NCBI RefSeq assembly: GCF_000204195.1
Contig: NZ_AFBG01000019.1
Span: forward strand, 310,001 to 374,000
Source of the DNA: Acidovorax radicis N35
GTDB lineage: Bacteria; Pseudomonadota; Gammaproteobacteria; Burkholderiales; Burkholderiaceae_C
Reading direction: 5' to 3'
Length of the DNA stretch: 64,000 nucleotides
Shown here: positions 38,506-47,575 of the stretch, piece by piece
Position numbering within the stretch: the first letter of the stretch is position 1
Layout of the letters: every line of letters starts with the position of its first letter
Position numbers and translations under genes: made by a program
Notes under the pieces: generated by a model
Told to the model about the DNA's origin: nothing
Databases searched by the model: none
Seen by the model: the letters and a program-made list of their open reading frames with translations, nothing else

Positions 38506-38536
38506 GGGGTGCTCCCGTGAGTTGCAGTTGACGACG

Positions 38537-39904
38537 TCAGGCCACGAGTGCCACGGGCACGCTCAGCGCTTGATGAATGGAGACAGCGGCGACCTTGCCG
38601 TGCTCCACCGCCTCCACCGTGAGGTCGCGGCCACCCACGCGGCAGTCGCCTCCGGCCCAGACGCGCGCCAGGCTGGTGCGGCCCTCCAGGTCCGTCACAA
38701 TGCGCCCGGCTTCCAGCGCGATGGAGGCACCCACCGGCTCGGCCACAAAGGTCTGGCCGATGGCCTTGAGCACCATGTCGGCCTCCAGCGAGAAGGTCTC
38801 GCCGGTTTCCACCAGCTTGCCGCCACTCAGCGCCGTGGTGGCAAAACGCACGCCCTTGACAACACCGCCTTCGCTCAGCACCTCTTTCGGTGCAGCCCAG
38901 TGGCGGATGGTCACACCATTCGTCTGCGCCCACTGCTGCTCCACAGCGGACGCCGACATGGCCTCTGCGCCGCGGCGGTAGACGATGGTCACCTCTTCGG
39001 CGCCCAGCTTGCGCGACTGCACGGCGGCATCCACCGCCGTCATGCCGCCACCAATCACCACCACGCGGCGGCCCACGGGCAGGGTCGAGAGATCGGTGCT
39101 CTGGCGCAGCTCGGCGATGAAGTCCACCGCATTGCGCAGGCCGGTGACCGTGGGCTCGGCCACGCCCAGCGCGTTCACACCCTGCAGGCCCAGGCCCAGA
39201 AACACAGTGTCGTACGCGCCCAGCAGGCTGTCGAGCGTGATGTCACGGCCCAACTGCTGGCCGGTGCGCACCTCGATGCCACCGATGGACAACAGCCACT
39301 CCACTTCCTTCTGCGCGAAGTTGTTGGTGGTCTTGTAGCTGGCCAGGCCGTATTCATTCAGGCCGCCCAGCTTGGGGCGCGCCTCGAACAGCACCACGTC
39401 ATGGCCGCGCACGGCCAGGCCATGCGCGCAGGCCAGGCCTGCAGGCCCGGCGCCCACCACGGCCACACGCTTTCCGGTAGCGGCCGCGCGCTGGAACAGG
39501 GGCGCGCTAGGCTGGGCAAAGAAGGCATCGGTGGCGTAGCGCTGCAGCGAGCCGATCTCCACCGGCTTGTCCTCGTTGGTGTTGCGCACGCAGGCCTGCT
39601 CGCAGAGCACCTCGGTGGGGCACACCCGCGCGCACATGCCGCCCAGCGGGTTCGCCTCCAGGATGGCACGCGCAGCACCCCGGTTGTTCTCCTGTGCGAT
39701 GCGGTGGATGAACGAAGGGATGTCGATGCCCGTGGGGCAGGCGGTGGCGCAGGGCGCATCGTGGCAGTAGTAGCAGCGCTCGGCCTCGATCAAGGCCTGG
39801 GGTTTGGTGAGCGGCGGGTGCGCATCACTGAAGTTGGCAGCGTAGTCGGCCAGGTTCAGGCGTGCAGCATGAATGCCGCAGGCACGGCTTGCGGGTGTGT
39901 CCAT
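38537..39904 (-). CDS. preT: Dihydropyrimidine dehydrogenase electron-transfer subunit PreT
   Basis: PreT takes electrons from NAD(P)H through FAD and Fe-S clusters to PreA. The 455-residue protein begins with a cysteine-rich alpha-helical domain (Cys 44, 47, 52, 56, then 91, 95, 101, 105) like glutamate synthase small subunits. It continues with two dinucleotide-binding folds (VAVVGAGPAGLACAHGLA and VVVIGGGMTAVDAA). It is the first gene of the pyrimidine degradation operon, divergent from the TetR regulator. Confidence 0.95.
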   Translation of the reverse strand: MDTPASRACGIHAARLNLADYAANFSDAHPPLTKPQALIEAERCYYCHDAPCATACPTGIDIPSFIHRIAQENNRGAARAILEANPLGGMCARVCPTEVLCEQACVRNTNEDKPVEIGSLQRYATDAFFAQPSAPLFQRAAATGKRVAVVGAGPAGLACAHGLAVRGHDVVLFEARPKLGGLNEYGLASYKTTNNFAQKEVEWLLSIGGIEVRTGQQLGRDITLDSLLGAYDTVFLGLGLQGVNALGVAEPTVTGLRNAVDFIAELRQSTDLSTLPVGRRVVVIGGGMTAVDAAVQSRKLGAEEVTIVYRRGAEAMSASAVEQQWAQTNGVTIRHWAAPKEVLSEGGVVKGVRFATTALSGGKLVETGETFSLEADMVLKAIGQTFVAEPVGASIALEAGRIVTDLEGRTSLARVWAGGDCRVGGRDLTVEAVEHGKVAAVSIHQALSVPVALVA

Positions 39905-40118
39905 CAGTTTTCCTCCGGAAGGGTCGGGGTGGGGGTCTGGGCGTGCGCCGGCGCCTTGCAGCGCCTGCAGCGCCCGCAGCTCATGGGGCCGGGGCCAGCC
40001 AATGCGGCGCCAGCGTAGGTGCTGGCGCCCGCAAACTTCGGAGGTTTCATCGTGGGCCTCGCTGTAGGATTCAGGTGCCCACTGCTTTGGTGCAGCGGTG
40101 CCCTGTGTGGTGGGTCAA
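39905..40118. other. preT leader region
   Basis: This is the preT-proximal part of the 349-bp divergent region before the operator pair. No gene is supported. The preT ribosome binding site (GGAGGA) is directly before its ATG. Confidence 0.4.
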
Positions 40119-40134
40119 TTTACCAACCCGTAAA
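40119..40134. promoter_or_regulatory. RutR-like operator, imperfect copy
   Basis: TTTACCAACCCGTAAA resembles the perfect palindrome 18 bp to its right at most positions. It has the same outer arms, TTTACC-A and GTAAA. Centre-to-centre spacing of 18 bp would place two bound dimers on nearly the same DNA face over the preT promoter region. Confidence 0.6.
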
Positions 40135-40136
40135 AA

Positions 40137-40152
40137 TTTACCAATTGGTAAA
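40137..40152. promoter_or_regulatory. RutR-like operator, perfect palindrome
   Basis: TTTACCAATTGGTAAA is a perfect 16-bp palindrome in the divergent region between preT and the TetR gene. It closely resembles the E. coli RutR site TTGACCA-NN-TGGTCAA, differing by one base in each arm. RutR senses uracil in E. coli. The site is therefore a strong candidate for the binding site of the adjacent TetR-family protein. Confidence 0.7.
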
Positions 40153-40253
40153 ATCCCTAGAGCAAACCCCGTGCCAGTCAAATCGCCACAAATCCCCGCC
40201 CCACGCCAGCGAATTGCCAGTTTTTGGCCCCTGGCTTGTTCCACAATGGTGCG

Positions 40254-40913
40254 ATGACCGACGCCCGCCCGTCCCCCGCAGACACCGTCCCCCGCGCGCC
40301 CACCGCCTCGCGCCTGCTCAAGGAACAGAGCATCCTCACCGAAGCTGAGAACCACTTTGCACAATTCGGCTTCGAGGGTGCTTCGCTGGAGAACATTGCC
40401 GCAGCCATTGGCATCAGCCGCCACAACCTGTTGTATTACTTCACCAGCAAAGAGGCGCTGTACCAGCGTGTGCTCGACGATGTGCTGACCCAGTGGCTGG
40501 CGGGCATGGAAGACCTCTCGCACAGCGACGACCCCCAGCAGGCGCTGCGGCGCTATATCCGCGCCAAGCTGCAGTATTCGCGCACGCGCCCCCAGGGCGC
40601 CAAGGTATTCACCAAAGAGGTGATTGCCGGTGCACCACGCTATGGCAAAGCCATCATCGAGCGCGTGGGCCCGCTGCTCAAGACCGAGGTGCGCACCTTC
40701 GAGCGCTGGGCGCGCGAAGGCCGCATCGCCAAGGTGAATTTCACGCACCTGATGTTCATCATCTGGTCGGTCACGCAGGCCTACGCCGAGCAGGAAGCCC
40801 AGTTCGCCCTGCTGCTGGGCAAACCGGCGCTGACCGAACGCGACTATGACAAGGCCGAGGAGTTGATCGTACGCATGGTGCTGAGCGCGCTGGCGCCGGA
40901 CAACCCCATCTGA
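40254..40913 (+). CDS. TetR family regulator, RutR-like
   Basis: This 219-residue protein has an N-terminal TetR DNA-binding domain (ASLENIAAAIGISRHNLLYYFTSKEALY) and a C-terminal ligand domain typical of RutR relatives (FTKEVIAGAPRY and FIIWSVTQAYAEQEAQ). It is divergent from the pyrimidine degradation genes and faces two RutR-like operators, so it probably represses preT-preA and later genes until uracil or thymine is present. The start MTDARPS is chosen over an upstream frame because it gives a normal-length N-terminus. Confidence 0.85.
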   Translation: MTDARPSPADTVPRAPTASRLLKEQSILTEAENHFAQFGFEGASLENIAAAIGISRHNLLYYFTSKEALYQRVLDDVLTQWLAGMEDLSHSDDPQQALRRYIRAKLQYSRTRPQGAKVFTKEVIAGAPRYGKAIIERVGPLLKTEVRTFERWAREGRIAKVNFTHLMFIIWSVTQAYAEQEAQFALLLGKPALTERDYDKAEELIVRMVLSALAPDNPI

Positions 40914-40997
40914 ATCGCGGGAGCGCTGCGATGCAGAGCAGCCATTGGCGGCTTGGACCGCTGAACGGCTCGCACCGCCCTGATTTACTACTATATT

Positions 40998-41032
40998 GAT
41001 AGCTATCAGCGCTTTACGGGCAAGCGCCAAAG
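40998..41032 (-). repeat. AGCGCTT hairpin repeat, copy F
   Basis: This copy (GATAGCTATCAGCGCTTT then GGCAAGCGCCA) lies between the convergent TetR and LysR genes. Orientation is as in copies C and E. Confidence 0.75.
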
Positions 41033-41115
41033 TACATTTTTATTGTTATTTTTGCTGATCTCCTGTCTTGTGCAGCGTTGCGTGCAAGACAGCGGACACA
41101 GGCTGCAGCCCCGCC

Positions 41116-42003
41116 CTACCCCTGCTTTTGCTGCCACAGCACATCCAGCACATGCTGGGTGGCCCGCTCCACAGGGCCTGCGCGGTGCGCGATACCCAGA
41201 GGCCGCCACAGCCGGGGATGCAGCGGCAGCATGCGGATGCGCGGGTCCAGTGGCGCGGCGGTGGAAGCCTCGTGGGGCAGCAGCGTTGCACCATAGCCTG
41301 CCGCCACCAGGCTCTTGATCGCGTCGTTGTAGTTCAGCTGGATGCGCGCCTTGGGGTGCTCGCCGGCCAGCGCAAACCACTCGCTTGTCAGCCTTGACAG
41401 GCTGGTGCCGTCGTCGTTGAGGATCAGCGGCTGGCCCGCCAGCCAGCGGGGCGTGGCCCTTGCGGGCAAAGGCCATGAGGACGGCACAAACGCCATGACC
41501 GGGTCGCGCCGCCACGGCAGAACCGCAACGCCAGACATTGCCGCTTGCGGCAGGGCCACCAGGCCCACATCCAGTGCCCCATTGGCCAGGCGCGACATGG
41601 TTTCCTGCGAGGTGAGCACCGCCACCTGCACGTCAATGCCGGGGTGGTGCTGGCCCAATGCCTCCAGGGCCAGGGGCAACAGATGGGCAATGGCGCCCGT
41701 GGAGGCGCCCAGACGCACACGCCCCGCCAACCCCTGCACCTGGCGCTGCACCAGGTCCATCGCTTCGTCGGCATCTGCCAGCAGGCGCCGGGCGCGTTCA
41801 ACCAGCAACTCGCCCACGCCGGATGGCCGCACCTCGCCCCGCTTACGCACCAGCAATGGCGCACCGATGTGGGCCTCCAGGTCCGCAATGTGCAGGCTCA
41901 CCGTGGGCGGCGCCAGGTGCAGCGTTCGGGCGGCTTCGGCGAAGGAGCCCAGGTCGGTGATGGTGACGAGGGTGCGCAGCCGGTCGAGATTGAGTTCGCG
42001 CAT
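41116..42003 (-). CDS. LysR family transcriptional regulator
   Basis: This 295-residue protein has a LysR-type winged helix-turn-helix (LVTITDLGSFAEAARTLHLAPPTVSLHIADLEAHIG) followed by a periplasmic-binding-protein-like effector domain. It is divergent from argC, with a 103-bp intergenic region carrying a TGAAA-N7-TTTCA palindrome. Its target and ligand are unknown; control of the divergent gene or autoregulation is the default inference for this family. Confidence 0.9.
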   Translation of the reverse strand: MRELNLDRLRTLVTITDLGSFAEAARTLHLAPPTVSLHIADLEAHIGAPLLVRKRGEVRPSGVGELLVERARRLLADADEAMDLVQRQVQGLAGRVRLGASTGAIAHLLPLALEALGQHHPGIDVQVAVLTSQETMSRLANGALDVGLVALPQAAMSGVAVLPWRRDPVMAFVPSSWPLPARATPRWLAGQPLILNDDGTSLSRLTSEWFALAGEHPKARIQLNYNDAIKSLVAAGYGATLLPHEASTAAPLDPRIRMLPLHPRLWRPLGIAHRAGPVERATQHVLDVLWQQKQG

Positions 42004-42033
42004 GACGTTCAGTAAACCTGATGCTGATGTTTG

Positions 42034-42050
42034 TGAAATTCAACTTTTCA
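42034..42050. promoter_or_regulatory. Candidate LysR-type operator
   Basis: TGAAA, seven bases, then TTTCA forms an inverted repeat 31 bp upstream of the LysR start codon, between it and argC. Its size and symmetry fit a LysR-type binding site, but no experimental consensus is available for this regulator. Confidence 0.4.
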
Positions 42051-42106
42051 AAGTTTAGACCGGGACCGAAGATTCCACATCCCCTCCATTTCAGGAACCT
42101 GCCCCC

Positions 42107-43057
42107 ATGACCACCCAACCCCTTGTCTTCATCGATGGCGACCAAGGCACCACCGGCCTGCAGATCCACGAGCGCCTGCGCGGCCGCACGGATCTGCAAC
42201 TGCTGACCCTGCCCGACCACGAACGCAAGAACACCGCCCGCCGCACCGAGGCCATCAACAGCTGCGATATCGCCATCCTGTGCCTGCCCGATGCCCCAGC
42301 CCGCGAGGCCGCGGCCGCCATCGTCAACCCCGCCGTGCGCGTGATCGACGCCAGCTCGGCGCACCGCACGGACCCGCAGTGGGTGTATGGCTTTCCGGAG
42401 ATGGGCGCAGAACAGGCCGCACGCATTGCGGGCGCCAGGCGGGTCAGCAACCCAGGCTGCTACCCCACGGGCGCCATCGCCCTGCTGCGGCCCCTGGTGC
42501 AGGCGGGCCTGGTGCCCGCCGACCATCCCATCACCATCCATGCGGTGTCGGGATATTCGGGCGGCGGACGGGCCCGCGTGGACGAACATGAAGGCCCGAA
42601 CGCGGCCAACGCCCCAGCCTTCCAGCTCTACGGCCTGGGACTGGAACACAAACACACCCCGGAAATCGCCTTGCATGCCGGGCTGTCGCAGCGCCCGTTC
42701 TTTCTTCCAGCCTATGGTTCGTTCCGCCAGGGGATTGCGCTCACCATTCCGCTCTTGCTGCGCCAGCTACCCGCAGGCACCACCGGAGAGCATTTGCACG
42801 CTTGCCTGGTCCAGCACTTTCTCGGTGCAGCCCATGTCGAGGTCCTGGGCCTCGCGCAAGCACAAGACACCCAGCATCTGGACCCGCAGGCCCTCAACGG
42901 CACCAACCAGATGCAGCTGGGCGTTTTCAGCAACGCCCGCCATGGCCAGGTGCTGCTGACTGCCGTGTTCGACAACCTGGGCAAGGGGGCCTCGGGGGCG
43001 GCTGTTCAGAACCTGGATCTGATGATCGGCCGCGGTCATCAAACCGCCCGGTTGTAG
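42107..43057 (+). CDS. argC: N-acetyl-gamma-glutamyl-phosphate reductase (short type)
   Basis: ArgC reduces N-acetylglutamyl phosphate to the semialdehyde in arginine synthesis. This 316-residue protein belongs to the shorter second type of ArgC (start [17 protein letters not shown], nucleophile Cys118 in SNPGCYPTG, and [15 protein letters not shown]). It stands alone here, away from other arginine genes. Many betaproteobacteria also carry a longer ArgC elsewhere; whether this one is the only copy cannot be seen in the window. Confidence 0.92.
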   Translation: MTTQPLVFIDGDQGTTGLQIHERLRGRTDLQLLTLPDHERKNTARRTEAINSCDIAILCLPDAPAREAAAAIVNPAVRVIDASSAHRTDPQWVYGFPEMGAEQAARIAGARRVSNPGCYPTGAIALLRPLVQAGLVPADHPITIHAVSGYSGGGRARVDEHEGPNAANAPAFQLYGLGLEHKHTPEIALHAGLSQRPFFLPAYGSFRQGIALTIPLLLRQLPAGTTGEHLHACLVQHFLGAAHVEVLGLAQAQDTQHLDPQALNGTNQMQLGVFSNARHGQVLLTAVFDNLGKGASGAAVQNLDLMIGRGHQTARL

Positions 43058-43106
43058 CCTCCTGCCACACAGGGGGGGCACAGCAAGACGCGTACACCCA
43101 AAGCGG

Positions 43107-43134
43107 CCCGCGCAGGAGTTTCCCGCAGCGCGGG
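43107..43134 (+). terminator. Possible terminator hairpin after argC
   Basis: CCCGCGC and GCGCGGG form a 7-bp stem about 50 bp past the argC stop codon. There is no T-run, so if it terminates transcription it is not a classical rho-independent site. Confidence 0.3.
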
Positions 43135-43168
43135 CACCCCCATCAAGTCATTGTTTTTGCGGACTTTT

Positions 43169-43181
43169 TCACAGTCTGTGA
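43169..43181. promoter_or_regulatory. Palindrome and candidate promoter before the TPR gene
   Basis: TCACAGTCTGTGA is a palindrome in an AT-rich stretch. A possible -10 box TACACT (43197-43202) lies 16 bp downstream. The arrangement is suggestive of an operator over a promoter for the polysaccharide genes that follow, but no known consensus was matched. Confidence 0.3.
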
Positions 43182-43268
43182 CGTTTTTTGGTCTGCTACA
43201 CTGCCTTCGCGCTAGAGCCTCCCCAACCGGGGACGGCTCTCCCCCACATTCCCCCCCGACGCCCTTCC

Positions 43269-45272
43269 ATGGCTCAATCCGGCAAAGCACCCTACTTTTT
43301 CGCCCTGATTTTGTTGTTGGCCGTGTTGGGCGTGTATGTGCCTGGATTGAACAATGAGCTGCTGTTTGACGACATACGGCTCACGGAAGGCACGATCTTT
43401 GGCAACTACGGCAGCCTGCTGGAGTTCAAGCAGCGCATGGTCTCCTATGGCAGCTTCGTCTGGGTAGAGCAGATCGCAGGCGCTGGCTGGTGGAAGCAGC
43501 GCATCGTCAATATCGCCTTGCACCTGGGCGTGGTGGCTGCGATGTATGCGTTCTTCAAAGCGCTGATGGCCAGCACGCGTTTCCCACAGGACATCGAGGA
43601 ACAGGCGCACTTCGCGTCGTCGCAAAGGGCGGCCTTGCAGGTTGGGGTGGCGCTGTTTGCGCTCCACCCCATGGCGGTGTACGCCGTCGGCTATCTGGTG
43701 CAACGGTCCATCCTCATGGCGACCCTGTTCGCCGTGCTGGCATGCTGGGCCTTTGTGCGTGGGCTGCAAACCAAGCGAGTGGCCTGGTACGCAGGCGCGC
43801 TGCTGAGCTACCTGCTGGCCGTGCTGTCCAAGGAGCATGCGGTGATGACCGCCGCAGCAGCAGTTCCCCTGTATGTCTACGTGTGCCGTCCGGGCGGCAA
43901 GCGCACCGCCACCGTGGTAATTGGTGCCTTGCTGCTGCTTGCGCTGGCGGTGGGATCCCTGCTTCACCTCCGTGGCGATCTGGTGGGGCGGCTTTTTGAC
44001 GCCCAATCCATCGCGTTCGCAGAGCAACTTGAAGCCATGCGTCCCGGCACCACCGGTCAGATCTATCCGCTGAGCATTCTGAACCAGGCTGCGCTCTTCT
44101 TTGCCTACGGATTGCTGTGGGTGCTGCCTTATGTCGGGTGGATGTCGCTCGACCTGCGCCCGGCATTTCCCTTGGGGTTTGCATCCCCCTGGCAACTTGT
44201 AGGCGCCTTGGGATACGTCGCACTGTTGTCAGGTTGTATTTGGTTGGTTTTGCGACGCACCGGCGCGCTGGGCCTGGCAGCGCTGTGCCTGCTGCTTCCG
44301 ATGCTTTGGTTTGCCACGGAGTTCGCCACCGTCTGGATCCAAGACCCCTTTGTTCTGTACCGCAGCTACCTCTGGGCCGTCGCTCTGCCAGGCCTGCTGG
44401 CAATTGCACTCACGGGCTTCAAGCCCCGCACGATCTACGTGGCTGGCGTGATCCTGGGCCTGGTGTTCGGTGCGCTGGCCCTGGAGCGCAACCTGTCGCT
44501 GCGGGACGAAAGCACGGCCTGGACCGACGCGGCCGAGAAAATCGATCTCAAGGCCCCTGCCAACGCCGTGGGCCGCAGCCGACCCTTCATGAACCTGGGC
44601 GCCTACCACTTGCGCAGGGGGTTCCCCGACCAGGCTGAACGCGCGTTTGCAACCGCTGCCGCTTTCGGCGACCGGGGCGAACTGGGCCGCAGCACACGCC
44701 TCAATGTCGGAGTCGTCCTGCAGCAGCAAAAAAAGCACGCCGAAGCCTTGAAGGCCTTTGCCGCCGCCGAGGCCCTGGGTTACTCAGACTTGCCCTTGTA
44801 CTACCACCGCGGCGAGTCCCAGTTTGCGCTCAACCAGTTCGCGCCCGCCTTTGAGAGCTTCACGATCGCGCTGCAAAAAGTCGCCAAAGACAAGAACAAC
44901 CAGAGCACCGAACCCACCATTCGCCTGCGGCGGGCCGAAGCGGCCCTTGCGGTTCAGCAGTTTGACGAAGCCGCCACCGAATTCCGAACGCTGCTCAAGA
45001 CCGATGCCCACAACCCGCGTTTCGTCCAAGGCCTGGCCATGGCCTTGCTGGGCAAAGGCGATGGCAAGCAGGCCACCGCGCTGCTGGAGGCGCTGGTAGC
45101 GCAAAAACCGAGCGCTGCGGCGTACTACGCCCGCGCGATGGTCTACCACAGCACGGGGCGCATTCCAGAGGCACAAAAGGATTTGGACCAAGCCATCCAG
45201 CTGGACCCACGCAATCCCCAATACCGGCAAGTGCGCGAAAAAATCGCGGGCATGCCTGCAGCTAAACGCTAG
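43269..45272 (+). CDS. TMTC-like membrane protein with TPR domain
   Basis: This 667-residue protein has about ten membrane helices in its first 400 residues and tetratricopeptide-like repeats from about residue 440 to the end (AKDLDQAIQLDPRNP-type motifs). A DD pair (Asp34-Asp35) sits in the first periplasmic loop after NNELLF, and WWKQRIVNIALH follows. Both resemble the GT-C fold of TMTC-type protein O-mannosyltransferases. The start MAQSGK is preferred over an upstream frame. It is followed 14 bp later by a fused glycosyltransferase. A role as a protein or glycan glycosyltransferase is inferred. Confidence 0.75.
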   Translation: MAQSGKAPYFFALILLLAVLGVYVPGLNNELLFDDIRLTEGTIFGNYGSLLEFKQRMVSYGSFVWVEQIAGAGWWKQRIVNIALHLGVVAAMYAFFKALMASTRFPQDIEEQAHFASSQRAALQVGVALFALHPMAVYAVGYLVQRSILMATLFAVLACWAFVRGLQTKRVAWYAGALLSYLLAVLSKEHAVMTAAAAVPLYVYVCRPGGKRTATVVIGALLLLALAVGSLLHLRGDLVGRLFDAQSIAFAEQLEAMRPGTTGQIYPLSILNQAALFFAYGLLWVLPYVGWMSLDLRPAFPLGFASPWQLVGALGYVALLSGCIWLVLRRTGALGLAALCLLLPMLWFATEFATVWIQDPFVLYRSYLWAVALPGLLAIALTGFKPRTIYVAGVILGLVFGALALERNLSLRDESTAWTDAAEKIDLKAPANAVGRSRPFMNLGAYHLRRGFPDQAERAFATAAAFGDRGELGRSTRLNVGVVLQQQKKHAEALKAFAAAEALGYSDLPLYYHRGESQFALNQFAPAFESFTIALQKVAKDKNNQSTEPTIRLRRAEAALAVQQFDEAATEFRTLLKTDAHNPRFVQGLAMALLGKGDGKQATALLEALVAQKPSAAAYYARAMVYHSTGRIPEAQKDLDQAIQLDPRNPQYRQVREKIAGMPAAKR

Positions 45273-45286
45273 CACTTCGCAGGCAC

Positions 45287-47146
45287 ATGGCGCTCAGGGT
45301 CTTGCACGTCGGCAAATTCTTTCCTCCGTACCACGGAGGCATGGAAGTTTTTCTGACCGATCTGATTCATGAACAGCGGCGCCAGGGCCTGGATGCCCAT
45401 GCGTTGGTGCACGGCGATCCCCTGCCTGATGACCCCCTATGGTTGCAGCGGGTGCCAGTGCAGTTCAGCGTGGTCTACGCGCCCATCGCACTCGGATTTC
45501 GGAAAGCACTGGGTCGGGCCATTCAGCGCATCCAGCCTGATGTGCTGCACCTGCACATGCCCAACAACTCCGTTTTCTGGGCGCTCACCCTGCCGCAGGC
45601 GCGCGACATTCCGTGGGTGGTGCACTGGCATTCCGACGTGGTGGTGTCACGCATCCGCACGGCAGTTGCCATCGCCTACCGCCTTTACAGGCCCTTCGAA
45701 CAAGCGGTACTCAGCCAGGCGGCGCGGGTCATTGCCACATCTGCGTCATACCTGGAAGCCAGCGAGCCACTTCGAAAATGGCGGGACAAATGCGATGTAG
45801 TTCCCCTGGGCCTGGACTGCACCACCCCTGCACCCTCCGGCGAGATAAAACCGTTAAATGCCTGGGCAGCCGAAGGTGGCGGCGCGCTGCGCCTGTTGTC
45901 GATCGGGCGCCTCACCTACTACAAAGGTTTTGAAACCCTGGTCCGCGCTGTGGCGGGCCAACCGGGGCTGGAGTTGTTGATCGTGGGAGAAGGCGACTCC
46001 CGCCAGGAACTGGAGGCCCTCATTGCCACCCACACCCGATCCGGCGAACAGCCCAATGTGCGCCTTCTGGGGAACGTGGGTGACGACGAGAAACATGCGC
46101 TGCTCAGAAGTTGCGACGTCTTCTGCCTGGCTTCGCGCGAGCGGACCGAGGCCTTCGGCATGGTGTTGCTGGAAGCCATGCACCACGCCCGGCCTTGCAT
46201 CGTGAGCGACTTGCCCGGATCGGGCATGCCCTGGGTCGTTTCGCAGGCAGGTGCTGGCTTGCGTGTTTCCCTGGAGAGCGATATCTCGGGCTGGCGGGCG
46301 GCCTTCAAGCACATGCAAGACCAGCCCGGACAACGTGCCGAATTTGGTGCCGCTGGACAGCGCTCCCTGCACAGGCACTTCTCCATCGCGGCCAGCGCCC
46401 AAGCGCTTGCGACCCGGTACACACTGGTGGCCCCAGAGGCGGCAAGGCCGGCTCGGGGCAAAGACCTTCTGGTGGTGATCCCCGCACGCAACGAAGCCAG
46501 CACCATTGGCAGCGTGCTGCAGCATTTGCATGCCGCAGGCTGGCACGATGTACTGGTCATCAATGACCAGAGCACGGACGATACGTCCGCCATTGCCAGC
46601 GCGGCGGGTGCCTGCGTGTTGAATCCTGTGCTCCCCATGGGTGCATGGGGGGGCATGCAGGCGGGCATTCGCTATGCGCTGCTGCACGGCTACCAAGCCG
46701 TCATCACCATGGACGCCGATGGGCAGCATGAGGTCAACGAGATTCCTGTTTTGCTGCGGGCGCGGGATCGGGCCGATCTGGTCATAGGAGCGTACCCAGA
46801 GCGCGCCAGCCGTACACGGCAACTGGCCTGGAACTGGTTTCGCCACCTGGCCGGTTTTGACTTGCGCGACCTTACCTCGGGATTCAGGCTCTACAACGCC
46901 GATGCCATGCAAGTTCTGGCATCGCGTGAAGCCACCTTGCTGGACTACCAGGACCTGGGTGCGCTGCTGATGGTGCGCCGCGCCGGGCTACGTATTGCCG
47001 AGGTGCCCGTTTCCATGAATCTGCGCGCAGTCGGCAAGTCGCGGATTTTCAACTCATGGTTCAGTGTGGCCAAGTACATGGCAGCCACCACGCTGCTGTG
47101 CCTGGCACAGTGGCAAGTGCGTCGGGCACGCCGCGCTAGTCCCTGA
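45287..47146 (+). CDS. Fused GT4 and GT2 glycosyltransferase
   Basis: The 619-residue protein joins two catalytic domains. Residues 1-385 form a GT-B fold GT4 enzyme, with the glycine-rich start VGKFFPPYHGGMEVF and the ExxxxxxxE region in SRERTEAFGMVLLEAM. Residues 386-600 form a GT2 enzyme like polyprenyl-phosphate mannosyl/glucosyltransferases, with VVIPARNEAS, MDADGQHEVNE and LTSGFRLY. The GT2 part probably charges a lipid carrier and the GT4 part transfers a sugar. It is paired with the TMTC-like gene before it and the convergent DUF2304 gene after it. Confidence 0.85.
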   Translation: MALRVLHVGKFFPPYHGGMEVFLTDLIHEQRRQGLDAHALVHGDPLPDDPLWLQRVPVQFSVVYAPIALGFRKALGRAIQRIQPDVLHLHMPNNSVFWALTLPQARDIPWVVHWHSDVVVSRIRTAVAIAYRLYRPFEQAVLSQAARVIATSASYLEASEPLRKWRDKCDVVPLGLDCTTPAPSGEIKPLNAWAAEGGGALRLLSIGRLTYYKGFETLVRAVAGQPGLELLIVGEGDSRQELEALIATHTRSGEQPNVRLLGNVGDDEKHALLRSCDVFCLASRERTEAFGMVLLEAMHHARPCIVSDLPGSGMPWVVSQAGAGLRVSLESDISGWRAAFKHMQDQPGQRAEFGAAGQRSLHRHFSIAASAQALATRYTLVAPEAARPARGKDLLVVIPARNEASTIGSVLQHLHAAGWHDVLVINDQSTDDTSAIASAAGACVLNPVLPMGAWGGMQAGIRYALLHGYQAVITMDADGQHEVNEIPVLLRARDRADLVIGAYPERASRTRQLAWNWFRHLAGFDLRDLTSGFRLYNADAMQVLASREATLLDYQDLGALLMVRRAGLRIAEVPVSMNLRAVGKSRIFNSWFSVAKYMAATTLLCLAQWQVRRARRASP

Positions 47147-47194
47147 GTCTCAGAAGTAATCCCCAAGCCACGCACCGACAAATGCGCGTGAAAG

Positions 47195-47551
47195 CTAGCC
47201 GAGACGATTTTCTCGCAAAGCAGTGTTATCGGCCTCCAAAATGGCTAGCCGCTGGTTGAGGCGCCGCACATCCCTTTCCACTCGGGTATTGACAATGTCT
47301 GTGTGCAGCGTTTTCACGAGAACGATCACCACCGCCACCAGCAAAAGCAGAGCTGGCGGATAACTGATACCTACAACCACAGCGAGACGGTCAATCAACC
47401 CTGGCCAAACTCCCAGAACTGCTGCAGCCCCCGCCACAAGAATCCAGAATAGACCGTGCAAAAGATAAAGGTGATCGCGCCGCACTAGCAGCAAAATGAC
47501 GGCGGCAAGGCCGATGCCCAGCAAGGTGGTCGTGATTTGAAGTGGCGCCAT
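47195..47551 (-). CDS. DUF2304 membrane protein
   Basis: This is a 118-residue protein with three or four hydrophobic helices and a C-terminal coiled coil (VERDVRRLNQRLAILEADNTALREN). It matches the DUF2304 family, which is regularly found beside dolichyl-phosphate-type GT2 enzymes. The start MAPLQITTT fits the family; an upstream frame is less likely. It converges on the fused glycosyltransferase gene with 48 bp between stop codons. Confidence 0.8.
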   Translation of the reverse strand: MAPLQITTTLLGIGLAAVILLLVRRDHLYLLHGLFWILVAGAAAVLGVWPGLIDRLAVVVGISYPPALLLLVAVVIVLVKTLHTDIVNTRVERDVRRLNQRLAILEADNTALRENRLG

Positions 47552-47575
47552 GTTGGGGTATTTACAGAAAACCAA

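Noticed and set aside
38474..40018. A 514-residue frame antisense to preT
   Set aside because: It is a shadow of preT, which has conserved cysteines and two dinucleotide-binding motifs.
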